Shown: positions 20,656 to 29,096 of the stretch, piece by piece | Layout of the letters: every line of letters begins with the position of its first letter | How positions within the stretch are numbered: the first letter of the stretch is position 1 | IMG/VR virus record: IMGVR_UViG_3300037584_001118 | Span: 1-41,498 of that record | Length of the DNA stretch: 41,498 nt | Direction: 5' to 3' (one strand) | Origin: a virus | The notes under the pieces: generated by a model | Told to the model about the DNA's origin: nothing | What the model saw: only the letters and a program-made list of their open reading frames with translations | The model's database searches: none | Position numbers and translations under genes: made by a program

Positions 20656-22047
20656 ATGGCTAACAAAATTGCTAGGACTGGTCGAGTCCAATCATGGATT
20701 GACAATCCAAAAACACGTCTGCCCGTGTCATGCACAATCTTCAACGTAGAAGATTCAATGGAAGGTAGTGATGGAATCGAAGCATCATGGAGATTTGTAT
20801 CGCATGCTCTCAGATACGGAGCAGGCGTTGCAGTCCACCTGTCGGATCTTAGACCCGCAGGAACAAAAAGCATTAAGGGAACTGATACTCTCGTTGCATC
20901 GGGACCCGTCTCATTCGCAAAAATTTACTCAACATTAAATGAAATTCTTAGACGCGGGGGCACGTACAAAAATGGTGCGGTTGTTGCCCATCTTGATATT
21001 AACCACCCCGATATTCTTGACTTCGTGCAAGTCTCCAGAGAAGAACTCCCATGGATTAAGCGAACAGTTGATCTTACAACAGAGCTCTGGAATAATACAG
21101 AAAATGGAACAAAACAAGCAATTCTTAGAGGAATTGCCAAAGGAGACATTTGGTTATCAAAAATAAAATATGACAAACATGGCAACAGGATCAGAAGCAA
21201 CGTCTGTTTGGAGGTATACCTGCCCTCACGTGGCACATGCCTCCTCCAGCATATCAATCTCGGTGCCTGTCTTATCGGCGACTTACGCTCGGCTTTCCGT
21301 GAAGGTATGTCCGAGTTGTGCAGTCTCCATGGGCGGACAGGCGTTGGAGGGTCTGGAGAATATCTCCCACCAGAAGTAGACAGACAAGTAGGACTAGGAA
21401 TGCTTGGTTTAGCTAACTTCCTAGCTCAAAACAATATTACATATGCCGAGTTTGGTAAGGCTCTTGAAGCAACAAATGATGCTCAACCTTATGAAGGGTA
21501 CGCAGGGTTAGCTGCGCGTGAACTTTTTCTCGGCATACAAGAAGCAGCTAACATAGCAAGAGAGAACAAGATGGAAAGAGCATTCGCTATAGCTCCAACT
21601 GCTAGTTGTTCTTATAGAAGTAGAGACCTAAAAGGTAATACATCTACACCAGAAATTGCACCTCCTATCAGCAGAGTAGTTGATAGAGATTCAGGTACTT
21701 TTGGTGTGGAACAGGTGAAATATGGCGACGTTGAAATCGCATCCGAAGTTGGATGGGAGAGTTATAAATTAGTAGCAGATCAGATAATGATCATGCTAGA
21801 TAGAACAGGATTGCTTCATGGCTATAGCTTCAATTCTTGGAGTGACATGGTGACATACGATGAGGCATTTATAGAAGAGTGGCTAGAAAGTCCACAAACT
21901 TCTCTCTATTATTCTCTACAAGTAATGGGAGATACACAAGATAAATCTGATGCTTACGCAGCTTTAGATTCATCAGAAGTTGACGCATACTTAGAGCAAA
22001 TAATGAGTAACAAACCAGATGATATCGCATGTGACTGTCAGCAATGA
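20656..22047 (+). CDS. nrdA: Ribonucleotide reductase large (alpha) subunit
   Basis: A 463-residue, compact alpha subunit. Redox and active-site residues are in place: Cys26 in LPVSCTIFN, Asn182/Cys184/Glu186 in SNVCLEV (thiyl radical site), Cys195 nearby in SRGTCLLQHINLGAC, and a C-terminal CDCQQ (Cys459, Cys461) to regenerate the site. No N-terminal ATP cone is seen. It reduces ribonucleotides for phage DNA synthesis. Compact cyanopodovirus enzymes of this type were first called class II and later reassigned to class I, because a beta subunit follows, as here. Bases 21180-21380 look more GC-rich than their surroundings. Confidence 0.9.
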   Translation: MANKIARTGRVQSWIDNPKTRLPVSCTIFNVEDSMEGSDGIEASWRFVSHALRYGAGVAVHLSDLRPAGTKSIKGTDTLVASGPVSFAKIYSTLNEILRRGGTYKNGAVVAHLDINHPDILDFVQVSREELPWIKRTVDLTTELWNNTENGTKQAILRGIAKGDIWLSKIKYDKHGNRIRSNVCLEVYLPSRGTCLLQHINLGACLIGDLRSAFREGMSELCSLHGRTGVGGSGEYLPPEVDRQVGLGMLGLANFLAQNNITYAEFGKALEATNDAQPYEGYAGLAARELFLGIQEAANIARENKMERAFAIAPTASCSYRSRDLKGNTSTPEIAPPISRVVDRDSGTFGVEQVKYGDVEIASEVGWESYKLVADQIMIMLDRTGLLHGYSFNSWSDMVTYDEAFIEEWLESPQTSLYYSLQVMGDTQDKSDAYAALDSSEVDAYLEQIMSNKPDDIACDCQQ

Positions 22048-22757
22048 ATCCCTATATAAAATTACTGTCCCGGAAAAGAACTTGGACACCAGTACAAACA
22101 TCTAAAGGAAAACTAAAAGAAGGTGCAGAAGAAACCATCTACCGTGCTCTTGCAATACGCCATATGGAGTTACCAGTTGGCGAGTTCATTACAGAAGCAC
22201 TTGATAAAGAAGTTCCCGACTCTGCCAGAGCACTTCTAGAGTCAAACGTTAAGGACGAGATTAAACATGATCTTGCACTTGGCTATATCACCAACGCACT
22301 AGGCGTAGATGACAAAGCCGAAGCCGAAGCTTTACGCTTACGTGCAGCGTGGGAACAACATCCTGACCATACAATTTGTAAGGCGTTAGTAGCAGAAAGA
22401 GCAGTGTTCTTTGTGTTGCTTCCATTCTTCAGATTCTGTGGAGACGCAGGATTAAGAACTGTATCAGCAGATATATCAAGAGACGAACAAGTCCACGTAG
22501 CTACAAACAGTTTGGTATGTGCGGAACTAGGTCTAAAGCCTAGCCGCTCACTTGATGCCTTAAGAAAGGCAACTATCAACTGGGTTATGGAACCACTTAA
22601 ACAAAGTTCCGATAGATATTTGGACAAAAAATTTTGGTTAGATGCCAGCGACAGACTTATGTACGAAGGCAAAGCACCAGAATTTTCTCAGACCAAGGCA
22701 GCTAGAATGCCTGCATTTTTTGAACACTCGAATGTCAATCTCCCTCAATACTCTTAA
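22044..22757 (+). CDS. nrdB: Ribonucleotide reductase small (beta) subunit, class I
   Basis: A 237-residue ferritin-like protein that starts on ATGA of nrdA. Metal ligands appear as Glu72-x-x-His75 (KDEIKH), Glu118 (VAERAVFF) and Glu148-x-x-His151 (RDEQVH), the normal dimetal pattern. The residue four after His75, where E. coli NrdB has the radical Tyr122, is Leu79. The radical is therefore probably held by the metal pair and not by a tyrosine, like class Id enzymes (inference). It is shorter than standard beta subunits. It passes the radical to the alpha subunit. Confidence 0.88.
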   Translation: MNPYIKLLSRKRTWTPVQTSKGKLKEGAEETIYRALAIRHMELPVGEFITEALDKEVPDSARALLESNVKDEIKHDLALGYITNALGVDDKAEAEALRLRAAWEQHPDHTICKALVAERAVFFVLLPFFRFCGDAGLRTVSADISRDEQVHVATNSLVCAELGLKPSRSLDALRKATINWVMEPLKQSSDRYLDKKFWLDASDRLMYEGKAPEFSQTKAARMPAFFEHSNVNLPQYS

Positions 22758-22917
22758 GCTTTACAACGAAAGACTAGATGAATTAGTCGATAAGTTAGAA
22801 GAGAACTTTGGGTGGAAACCTATTCACCCAAAAGAAGATATCAATACGATCATGTATCGTGCTGGACAAGCCAGCGTTATCGAATATATAAAATCAATTA
22901 TGGACGAGGAAATTTAA
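22732..22917 (+). CDS. Hypothetical protein, 61 residues
   Basis: ATG 22732 overlaps the end of nrdB, and the stop shares the TAATG with the next gene. The product (MSISLNTLKLYNERLDELVD, then KLEENFGWKPIHPKEDINTI) is helical and acidic, ending with IEYIKSIMDEEI. It is common at this position in related phages, in my memory, but without function. It links the nucleotide genes to the structural block by overlap. Confidence 0.6.
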   Translation: MSISLNTLKLYNERLDELVDKLEENFGWKPIHPKEDINTIMYRAGQASVIEYIKSIMDEEI

Positions 22918-23174
22918 TGTGTTTATTTAGAAGCAGTACACCTGCTCCACCACCACCTTTACCTCCAGCTCCGCCACCACCATTACCACCAACACCTCCT
23001 GTTGATCCTCCTGAACCTATACTTAAGGATGTGAATCCACAGGTTAAGAGAGCTAAAGATGATCGTGGTAATAAAAATAAAAACCAGTACTCACAAGGTA
23101 CAGGATCATTAAGGATTAAATTAAATCCTAAAGTAAATACAGGTACAGATCAGACAACTGGGGGTCTTAACTAA
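22917..23174 (+). CDS. Pro-rich small protein before the portal gene
   Basis: An 85-residue protein starting MCLFRSSTPAPPPPLPPAPP, with Pro making up most of residues 9-32. A basic/Gly/Asn tail follows, with QGTGSLRIKLNPKV near the end. T7-like phages carry a similar short gene just before portal (gp7.3, a tail-assembly or virion protein). A structural role is inferred from position and the Pro-rich N-terminus. Start and stop overlap both neighbours. Confidence 0.65.
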   Translation: MCLFRSSTPAPPPPLPPAPPPPLPPTPPVDPPEPILKDVNPQVKRAKDDRGNKNKNQYSQGTGSLRIKLNPKVNTGTDQTTGGLN

Positions 23175-24736
23175 TGACCGCACGTAAGAGATACAATGAA
23201 CTCGTAGTTGATCGAAGACAATTCCTAGATAAAGCAGTTGATTGTTCAAAGCTTACGTTACCTTATTTAATTCAAGACGATACATCTTCAAGACCTACAC
23301 ACGAGACTCTCAATATCCCGTGGCAATCAGTCGGATCTAAGTGTGTGGTAGGGCTTGCTGCAAAATTAATGTTAGCAATCCTACCTCCACAAGGTTCCTT
23401 CTTTAAGTTTCAGGTAAGAGAGGACAAGTTAGGTGAAGAGTTACCTCCCGAAGCAAGATCAGAACTTGATCTTTCTTTGTCCAAGATGGAACGAATGGTC
23501 ATGGACTATATCGCTGCATCAAATGACAGAGTTGTAGTACACCAAGCACTTAAACATTTAATTGTTGGTGGTAATGCACTGTTATTTATGGGTAAAGATG
23601 GTATTAAGAACTATCCGCTTAATAGGTATGTCGTCAACAGAGACGGAAATGGTAACGTCCTAGAAATAGTTACAAAGGAATTGATAAGTCGAGACGTACT
23701 CGGTTACGACGTTCCAGTCAAAGAACCCAACACGGGTATCGACGAAACAAATACTGGTACAAATACTGATGAGGTCGAAGTTTACACGTGCGTGAAACTA
23801 GAGAACGGCAGATGGGTATGGTACCAAGAAGTAAATGAAATGATAATTCCTGGGTCACGAAGTACAGCTCCAAAGAATGCAAGTCCATGGTTAGTCCTGA
23901 CTTTTAATTCAGTAGACGGAGAACAGTATGGTCGTGGCAGAGTAGAAGAGTTCCTTGGTGATCTCAAATCTCTTGAAGGATTATCACAAGCATTAGTAGA
24001 AGGAGCTTCGGCAGCTAGTAAAGTTATCTTTCTAGTCAGCCCATCCTCAACTACTAAACCAGCCACTATTGCAAAGGCTGGAAATGGAGCCATCGTACAG
24101 GGTAGAGCAGAGGACGTACAAGTCGTCCAAGTGGGAAAAACAGCAGATTTTTCTACAGCAGCTCAGATGGCACAAACGATTGAGAGAAGATTACTTGAAG
24201 CTTTCCTTGTAATGAATGTAAGGAATGCAGAAAGAGTAACAGCAGAAGAAGTCAGACTAACTCAGTTAGAACTAGAGCAACAGCTCGGTGGAATCTTCAG
24301 CTTATTAACTACATCTTTCCTTATACCCTATTTAGATAGAACACTTTTAGTTTTACAGAGAAGTAACGAACTACCTAAGTTACCTAAAGATGTTGTACGA
24401 CCAGCAATTGTAGCTGGTGTAAATGCTTTAGGTCGTGGTCAAGATAGAGAAGCTTTAACTATGTTTGTACAAACTATTGCACAGACATTAGGACCAGAGT
24501 CATTGATGAGATTCATTAATCCTTTAGAAGCAATCAAACGTCTTGCTGCTGCTCAAGGTATTGACGTACTGAATCTTGTTAAGACTGAACAAGAACTTGC
24601 AGCTCAGAAAGAAGAACAGATGCAGAATCAGCAGAATCAGACTCTACTTGAGCAGGCTGGACAGTTTGCTAATTCTAAATTAGCTGACTCTGAGAACATG
24701 CAAGGAATGCAACCACCACAAGAACAACCTGAATAA
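23174..24736 (+). CDS. Portal protein / head-tail connector (T7 gp8-like)
   Basis: A 520-residue protein, close to T7 gp8 (536). Visible features are an N-terminal helical part with PYLIQDD and PWQSVGSKCVVGLAAKLM, a beta-rich middle, LVEGASAASKVIFLVSPSST, and a C-terminal helical region with NVRNAERVTAEEVRLTQLEL and an Asn/Gln-rich tail. The protein forms the twelve-membered ring at one capsid corner through which DNA enters and leaves. The place before scaffold and capsid fits. Confidence 0.93.
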   Translation: MTARKRYNELVVDRRQFLDKAVDCSKLTLPYLIQDDTSSRPTHETLNIPWQSVGSKCVVGLAAKLMLAILPPQGSFFKFQVREDKLGEELPPEARSELDLSLSKMERMVMDYIAASNDRVVVHQALKHLIVGGNALLFMGKDGIKNYPLNRYVVNRDGNGNVLEIVTKELISRDVLGYDVPVKEPNTGIDETNTGTNTDEVEVYTCVKLENGRWVWYQEVNEMIIPGSRSTAPKNASPWLVLTFNSVDGEQYGRGRVEEFLGDLKSLEGLSQALVEGASAASKVIFLVSPSSTTKPATIAKAGNGAIVQGRAEDVQVVQVGKTADFSTAAQMAQTIERRLLEAFLVMNVRNAERVTAEEVRLTQLELEQQLGGIFSLLTTSFLIPYLDRTLLVLQRSNELPKLPKDVVRPAIVAGVNALGRGQDREALTMFVQTIAQTLGPESLMRFINPLEAIKRLAAAQGIDVLNLVKTEQELAAQKEEQMQNQQNQTLLEQAGQFANSKLADSENMQGMQPPQEQPE

Positions 24737-25527
24737 TGGCAGAAACATTTTCGTATGATAATACTCCTGAAACAGAAGTTTTAACCGAAGAGGAACAGAA
24801 CTCTCTTGAAGTAGGAGAACAGTTAGAAGCAGAACACGAAGGACTACTAGCTGGTAAATATAAAAATGCTGAAGACTTAGAAGCAGCTTACTTATCATTA
24901 CAAAAGAAACTTGGACAAGAAGAAACAGACTACGAAGAAAGTGACGAAGGATATGAAGAGGAAGAAGGAAGCGATGAGGAGGTATCTGATGAAGCTCCTG
25001 CGGTCAGTTTAATCAACGAAGCTTCTGAAGAATACTATGCAAATGATGGTCAACTTAGTGAAGAAACAATATCTAAGTTCTCTGAAATGAGCAGCCAAGA
25101 TTTGGTTAATGCTTACTTAGAGATCCAAGCCAACAATCCACAAGCTCCTCAACAAACTGTAGAAATGTCTGATGCACAAGTTAATAGTGTACAGAATGCA
25201 GCAGGTGGAGAAGCTAACTACAACAGAGTAGTTGAGTGGGCAGCAAGTAATCTTCCAGATGCACAGATAAATGCGTTTGATTCTGTAGTTGACTCGGGCA
25301 ACCCAGCAGCTATAGGAATTGCTTTCCAAGGTCTACAAAGACAGTACGAAGAATCAAATGGTTATGAAGGCAGAATGCTACAAGGCAAACCTGCATCATC
25401 TTCAGGCGATGTGTTCAGATCACAAGCCGAACTCGTCGCAGCGATGGGAGACCCACGCTATGACAATGACCCAGCTTACAGAGCTGACGTTATTAAAAAA
25501 CTAGATCAATCAGACTTACAATTCTAA
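24736..25527 (+). CDS. Scaffolding protein (T7 gp9-like)
   Basis: A 263-residue, strongly acidic protein with Glu-rich runs (EEEEGSDEEVSDEAP near residues 74-88), a helical centre and a C-terminal LVAAMGDPRYDNDPAYRADV. That last pattern is typical of T7-like scaffold ends that touch the capsid. It guides capsid assembly and is then expelled. It starts on the portal stop (TAATG) and ends on hli. Confidence 0.88.
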   Translation: MAETFSYDNTPETEVLTEEEQNSLEVGEQLEAEHEGLLAGKYKNAEDLEAAYLSLQKKLGQEETDYEESDEGYEEEEGSDEEVSDEAPAVSLINEASEEYYANDGQLSEETISKFSEMSSQDLVNAYLEIQANNPQAPQQTVEMSDAQVNSVQNAAGGEANYNRVVEWAASNLPDAQINAFDSVVDSGNPAAIGIAFQGLQRQYEESNGYEGRMLQGKPASSSGDVFRSQAELVAAMGDPRYDNDPAYRADVIKKLDQSDLQF

Positions 25528-25748
25528 TGAAAACAAAAGATCTAGAAACATTATTAGAAAACGAATACCCTTACGAACCACCAATAAGAGTTATGTCACA
25601 CAATGCAGATTGCGATGGCAATCATTCACACAACCCAATTATGACACCAGAAGCAGAAAGATTTAATGGCTGGGCAGCAATGCTTGGCTTCGTAGCAGCA
25701 CTAGGTGCCTACGTATCAACCGGTCAAATTATCCCCGGTATATTTTAA
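25527..25748 (+). CDS. hli: High-light-inducible protein (HLIP)
   Basis: A 73-residue protein whose last third carries the conserved single helix [20 protein letters not shown] followed by STGQIIPGI. The Glu, Asn and Gly residues are the chlorophyll-binding signature. The N-terminal half is a variable, polar extension with Asn and His. HLIPs protect photosystem II and bind chlorophyll in thylakoids. Placed between scaffold and psbA, as in P-SSP7-like phages, it is co-transcribed with structural genes yet acts during infection. Confidence 0.95.
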   Translation: MKTKDLETLLENEYPYEPPIRVMSHNADCDGNHSHNPIMTPEAERFNGWAAMLGFVAALGAYVSTGQIIPGIF

Positions 25749-26827
25749 TGGCTGCAATCTCAGTAACCAGAGAAAGCAGTAATAATTGGCAGAAGTTTTG
25801 CGAGTGGGTAACAAGCACCAATAACCGTCTCTATGTGGGATGGTTTGGTGTGCTTATGATCCCTTGCTTACTGACAGCCGCTACATGTTTTTTACTCGCC
25901 TTTATCGCAGCACCACCTGTAGATATAGATGGCATACGTGAGCCCGTTTCCGGCTCGTTAATGTACGGGAACAATATTATATCTGGAGCAGTAGTTCCAA
26001 GCTCCAATGCAATAGGACTGCACTTTTACCCGATCTGGGAAGCCGGCTCTTTAGATGAGTGGTTATACAACGGCGGACCATATCAACTTATTGTCTTCCA
26101 CTTCTTAATAGGAGTAGCAGCTTATGCAGGTAGACAGTGGGAACTTTCATACAGACTAGGAATGAGACCATGGATATTTGTTGCATACACAGCCCCACTA
26201 TCCGCAGCTCTCGCAGTGTTCTTAGTTTACCCTTTCGGACAGGGGAGTTTTAGTGATGGCATGCCTCTTGGTATTTCTGGTACTTTTAACTTTATGTTCG
26301 TATTCCAAGCAGAACATAATATACTCATGCACCCATTCCATATGGCTGGTGTTGCTGGGGTATTCGGTGGATCTCTTTTCTCTGCTATGCACGGAAGTCT
26401 TGTTACTTCCTCACTTATTGCCGAAACGACAGAGGAGGTCTCGCAGAATTATGGCTATAAATTTGGGCAAGATGAAGAGACATATAATATTGTCGCTGCA
26501 CACGGGTACTTTGGGAGATTGATATTTCAATATGCTTCTTTCAATAATTCTCGTTCTCTACATTTCTTTCTTGCTGCTTTCCCAGTGGTTTGCATATGGC
26601 TTACCGCCATGGGAATCTGCACTATGGCTTTCAACCTTAATGGTTTCAATTTTAACCAGTCAATAGTTGATAGCAATGGAAAGGTAGTACCTACTTGGGC
26701 AGATGTAGTTAACAGAGCGAACCTCGGTTTTGAGGTAATGCACGAGCGTAACGCTCACAACTTCCCACTTGATTTAGCTTCTGCTGAGTCAACTCAAGTT
26801 GCACTTACAGCACCTTCAATAGGATGA
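25748..26827 (+). CDS. psbA: Photosystem II D1 reaction-centre protein
   Basis: A 359-residue, intact D1. Landmarks are [20 protein letters not shown] around TyrZ, the [20 protein letters not shown] region with chlorophyll and quinone ligands, [20 protein letters not shown] in the stromal loop, [20 protein letters not shown] for QB, and HNFPLDLA ahead of the C-terminal extension that host CtpA removes. Cyanophages express D1 to replace damaged host protein, keeping light reactions going. It starts on the hli stop and overlaps the next tiny gene. Codon use appears more host-like than its neighbours in places. Confidence 0.98.
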   Translation: MAAISVTRESSNNWQKFCEWVTSTNNRLYVGWFGVLMIPCLLTAATCFLLAFIAAPPVDIDGIREPVSGSLMYGNNIISGAVVPSSNAIGLHFYPIWEAGSLDEWLYNGGPYQLIVFHFLIGVAAYAGRQWELSYRLGMRPWIFVAYTAPLSAALAVFLVYPFGQGSFSDGMPLGISGTFNFMFVFQAEHNILMHPFHMAGVAGVFGGSLFSAMHGSLVTSSLIAETTEEVSQNYGYKFGQDEETYNIVAAHGYFGRLIFQYASFNNSRSLHFFLAAFPVVCIWLTAMGICTMAFNLNGFNFNQSIVDSNGKVVPTWADVVNRANLGFEVMHERNAHNFPLDLASAESTQVALTAPSIG

Positions 26828-26946
26828 GCCATCAATCAGACAAAATGAGAGCAAGCATCACCAGCTATGCCTTCTATAAAGAAGAGAAAGAAGAGAAGAA
26901 AGAAACTGATAAAGAACTTTCTGACTCTGATAACACTAATAACTAA
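26824..26946 (+). CDS. 40-residue charged peptide after psbA
   Basis: ATG 26824 overlaps the psbA stop (ATGA), and the frame ends TAA 26944-26946. The peptide begins [20 protein letters not shown] and continues in a Glu/Lys-rich helix ending DSDNTNN. The coupling favours translation. It has no membrane segment and no family that I recognise. It may be a leftover of a host gene linked to psbA. Confidence 0.5.
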   Translation: MSHQSDKMRASITSYAFYKEEKEEKKETDKELSDSDNTNN

Positions 26947-26987
26947 TATCTTTATCATGTCCGGGGTTACCCGACACTGGCAGCCAC

Positions 26988-27045
26988 GTCCGTTCATCCC
27001 CAATCAGGGGACGCATGAATCTTAGGCATGGAACGGGGTCTAAGT
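26988..27045 (+). ncRNA. Glutamine riboswitch candidate (Downstream-peptide / glnA type)
   Basis: P1 is CCGTTC (26990-26995) with GAACGG (27031-27036). P2 is CCCC (26998-27001) with GGGG (27007-27010), loop aatca. These are followed by GACGCATGAATC and the junction sequence TTAGGCATG. The order CGTTCA, P2, GACG..., GGAACG is that of the L-glutamine-binding Downstream-peptide/glnA RNA class known from Synechococcus, Prochlorococcus and cyanophages. That class precedes a short peptide gene, and one lies 15 bases downstream here. Recognition is by eye and memory. Confidence 0.7.
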
Positions 27046-27059
27046 ATATGGAGATAACC

Positions 27060-27113
27060 ATGAAAGTTACTTTCGTATATCGTGGCATTGCTTACACTAA
27101 GGTAATCGGTTAA
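27060..27113 (+). CDS. 17-residue peptide controlled by the riboswitch
   Basis: ATG 27060, preceded by GGAG at a good distance, to TAA 27111-27113. It encodes MKVTFVYRGIAYTKVIG. The YRG-x-x-Y core is typical of the short peptides that follow Downstream-peptide RNAs and of DUF4278. Glutamine sensing would therefore gate this peptide, not a metabolic enzyme. Its function is unknown. In cyanobacteria, related riboswitch-controlled small proteins (GIF/IF17 group) act on glutamine synthetase, but whether this one does is untested. Confidence 0.6.
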   Translation: MKVTFVYRGIAYTKVIG

Positions 27114-27300
27114 AGCCGACGAGGGAGGTGCGAAGCCTCCCATACCAATTTGGCTAAAGCCCTCTGAGGAGGATACCTTTAAGCCGTCGACGGTGGGAAA
27201 AGACCACAAAGCATGGCAGTCTCATGCTAGACCAATTAAGACTGACACAATTCTAACGTTAGGAACGACAATATATACTCTTACATTTTAAGAAAAAATC
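27114..27300. other. Structured spacer before the capsid gene
   Basis: This spacer holds a strong hairpin (GGGAGG 27123-27128 with CCTCCC 27136-27141), a CCGTCGACGG palindrome (27184-27193), an AGCATG/CATGCT hairpin and a CTAACGTTAG palindrome (27253-27262). None has a T-tract, so a terminator is unlikely. The core GTCGACGG occurs also near 7527 in the other non-coding region. The spacer probably carries promoter or RNA-processing signals for capsid mRNA. Confidence 0.45.
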
Positions 27301-28446
27301 ATGGCTCATCAGAGTTCAGATTTAACTACCTCGCTAACACGCCAAGGTCAGTTAAATTCATCCGGTGACGCACGTGCCCTTTACTTAAAATTGTTCTCAG
27401 GTGAGATGTTCAAAGGATTCCAGCATGAGTCAATAGCTCGTGACATGGTGATGAAGAGAACATTGAAGAATGGAAAATCTTTACAGTTTATCTACACAGG
27501 TAGAACAACTGCTGAGTTCCATACTCCCGGAAATTCAATTTTAGGTAACAGTGACGGCGCACCTCCAGTTGCAGAAAAAACAATAACTTGCGACGACCTA
27601 TTAATATCTAGTGCATTCGTATATGAGCTAGATGAGACACTTGCACATTATGAATTACGTGGTGAGATCTCTAAGAAGATCGGCTACGCATTAGCAGAGA
27701 AGTATGACAGACTCATCTTCAGAGCTATTACTAAAGGTGCAAGACAAGCTTCTCCAGTAGCTAAGACTAACTTCAAGGAGCCCGGTGGAACACAGATCAG
27801 AGTTGGTTCAACAACTAATGATTCTGATGCTTACAACGCAGGCAACTTAGTTAATGCTTTCTATGACGCAGCAGCAGCACTTGACGAAAAAGGAGTTTCT
27901 TCCTCTGGAAGATGCGCGGTTCTAAACCCTCGTCAATACTACAGTTTGATCCAAGACATCGGAACAAACGGACTTATCAATAGAGACGTACAAGGTACAG
28001 CATTACAGTCAGGTAATGGAATCATTGAAATTGCAGGCATCAAGATCTTCAAGTCAATGAACATCCCATTCCTAGCTAAGCATGGTGTAGCTTATGGCGG
28101 AACTACAGGTGAGACTTCTCCTTCAAACTTAGGAGACCACGTTGGTACAGCTCTAGCTGACGGACGTAAGTCTGTAACAGGACTAAACAACAACTACGGT
28201 AACAGCACAGACTTTGCTAAATCTTGTGGATTAATTTTCCAGAAGGAAGCAGCAGGGGTCGTAGAAGCTATCGGACCACAGGTTCAGGTAACTTCTGGTG
28301 ATGTATCAGTTGTTTACCAAGGTGACGTAATCCTTGGAAGATTAGCTATGGGTGCAGATTTCCTAAACCCAGCAGCAGCCGTTGAACTATATGTAGGCGC
28401 ATCAGCACCAACAGCGTTCGGTACAACATACCCAGAGAACGGTTAA
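27301..28446 (+). CDS. Major capsid protein (T7 gp10-like)
   Basis: A 381-residue HK97-fold capsid protein. It starts MAHQSSDLTTSLTRQGQLNS, followed by ALYLKLFSGEMFKGFQHESI (N-arm and E-loop region) and later ISSAFVYELDETLAHYELR. T7 gp10A is 345 residues. It forms the icosahedral shell. A leader with riboswitch and hairpins lies upstream, and a strong terminator lies just after it. Both fit a heavily and separately controlled gene. Confidence 0.95.
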   Translation: MAHQSSDLTTSLTRQGQLNSSGDARALYLKLFSGEMFKGFQHESIARDMVMKRTLKNGKSLQFIYTGRTTAEFHTPGNSILGNSDGAPPVAEKTITCDDLLISSAFVYELDETLAHYELRGEISKKIGYALAEKYDRLIFRAITKGARQASPVAKTNFKEPGGTQIRVGSTTNDSDAYNAGNLVNAFYDAAAALDEKGVSSSGRCAVLNPRQYYSLIQDIGTNGLINRDVQGTALQSGNGIIEIAGIKIFKSMNIPFLAKHGVAYGGTTGETSPSNLGDHVGTALADGRKSVTGLNNNYGNSTDFAKSCGLIFQKEAAGVVEAIGPQVQVTSGDVSVVYQGDVILGRLAMGADFLNPAAAVELYVGASAPTAFGTTYPENG

Positions 28447-28462
28447 TTTTTATTCTTTATAC

Positions 28463-28487
28463 GGGAGCTTCGGCTCCCTTTTTTTTT
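28463..28487 (+). terminator. Strong rho-independent terminator after capsid gene
   Basis: A six-pair GC-rich stem (GGGAGC and GCTCCC) with the very stable TTCG loop is followed by nine T. This corresponds to T7 T-phi, which also lies just after gene 10. It ends immediately before the next ATG at 28488. Confidence 0.95.
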
Positions 28488-29096
28488 ATGACTACTCAAA
28501 TAGCAACCGATACCGAACTATCCGCAGTTAACTCTATCTTGGGTAGCATTGGTCAATCACCAATTACTACTCTTAACTTTCAGAATCCAGAAATATCTTT
28601 TATTTATAATATTCTTTCTGAAGTATCTAAAGATGTCATGCAAGAAGGATGGCATTTTAATACAGAAGAACATGTAACAGTTAGTCCAGACTCTTTTGGA
28701 TACATAACTGTTCCTAATACTTATCTACGCTACGACCTACATGATGGTCAAGCCGATAGACAGATGGATTTGGTTAAGAGAAACGGAAGACTTTATGACT
28801 TAGTTGGACATACAGATGTATTCACAAAGGACCTTTCATTAGATATTGTTTATCTTTATGCGTTCACAGATATACCATCAGTCTTTCAAAGATATATTAT
28901 TGCCCGTGCTTCTACCAAAGCAGCAACTCAACTGGTAACAAATACTGATTTAGTAAAACTATTAAAAGATCAAGAAGAATTAGCTCGTGCTTCATTAATG
29001 GAATATGAATGCAATCAAGGAGATGTTTCTTTCTTTGGCTTTCCTAGTGGAACAAGATATAGATCTTATCAACCTTACAAAGCACTTATTAGATAA
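28488..29096 (+). CDS. Tail tubular protein A / adaptor (T7 gp11-like)
   Basis: A 202-residue protein, close to T7 gp11 (196). It starts ELSAVNSILGSIGQSPITTL after a short N-terminus. It has the LSEVSKDVMQEGWHFNTEEH pattern, SFGYITVPNTYLRYDLHDGQ, and an Ala-rich C-terminal helix (RASTKAATQLVTNTDLVKLL). These features are typical of the dodecameric gatekeeper ring that joins the portal to the tail nozzle. It follows the capsid terminator and is coupled to gp12. Confidence 0.93.
   Translation: MTTQIATDTELSAVNSILGSIGQSPITTLNFQNPEISFIYNILSEVSKDVMQEGWHFNTEEHVTVSPDSFGYITVPNTYLRYDLHDGQADRQMDLVKRNGRLYDLVGHTDVFTKDLSLDIVYLYAFTDIPSVFQRYIIARASTKAATQLVTNTDLVKLLKDQEELARASLMEYECNQGDVSFFGFPSGTRYRSYQPYKALIR

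Noticed and set aside
26994-27209. A 71-residue reverse-strand frame over the riboswitch
   Set aside because: It is explained by the palindromic structure of the RNA element on the + strand, and it shows no protein features.
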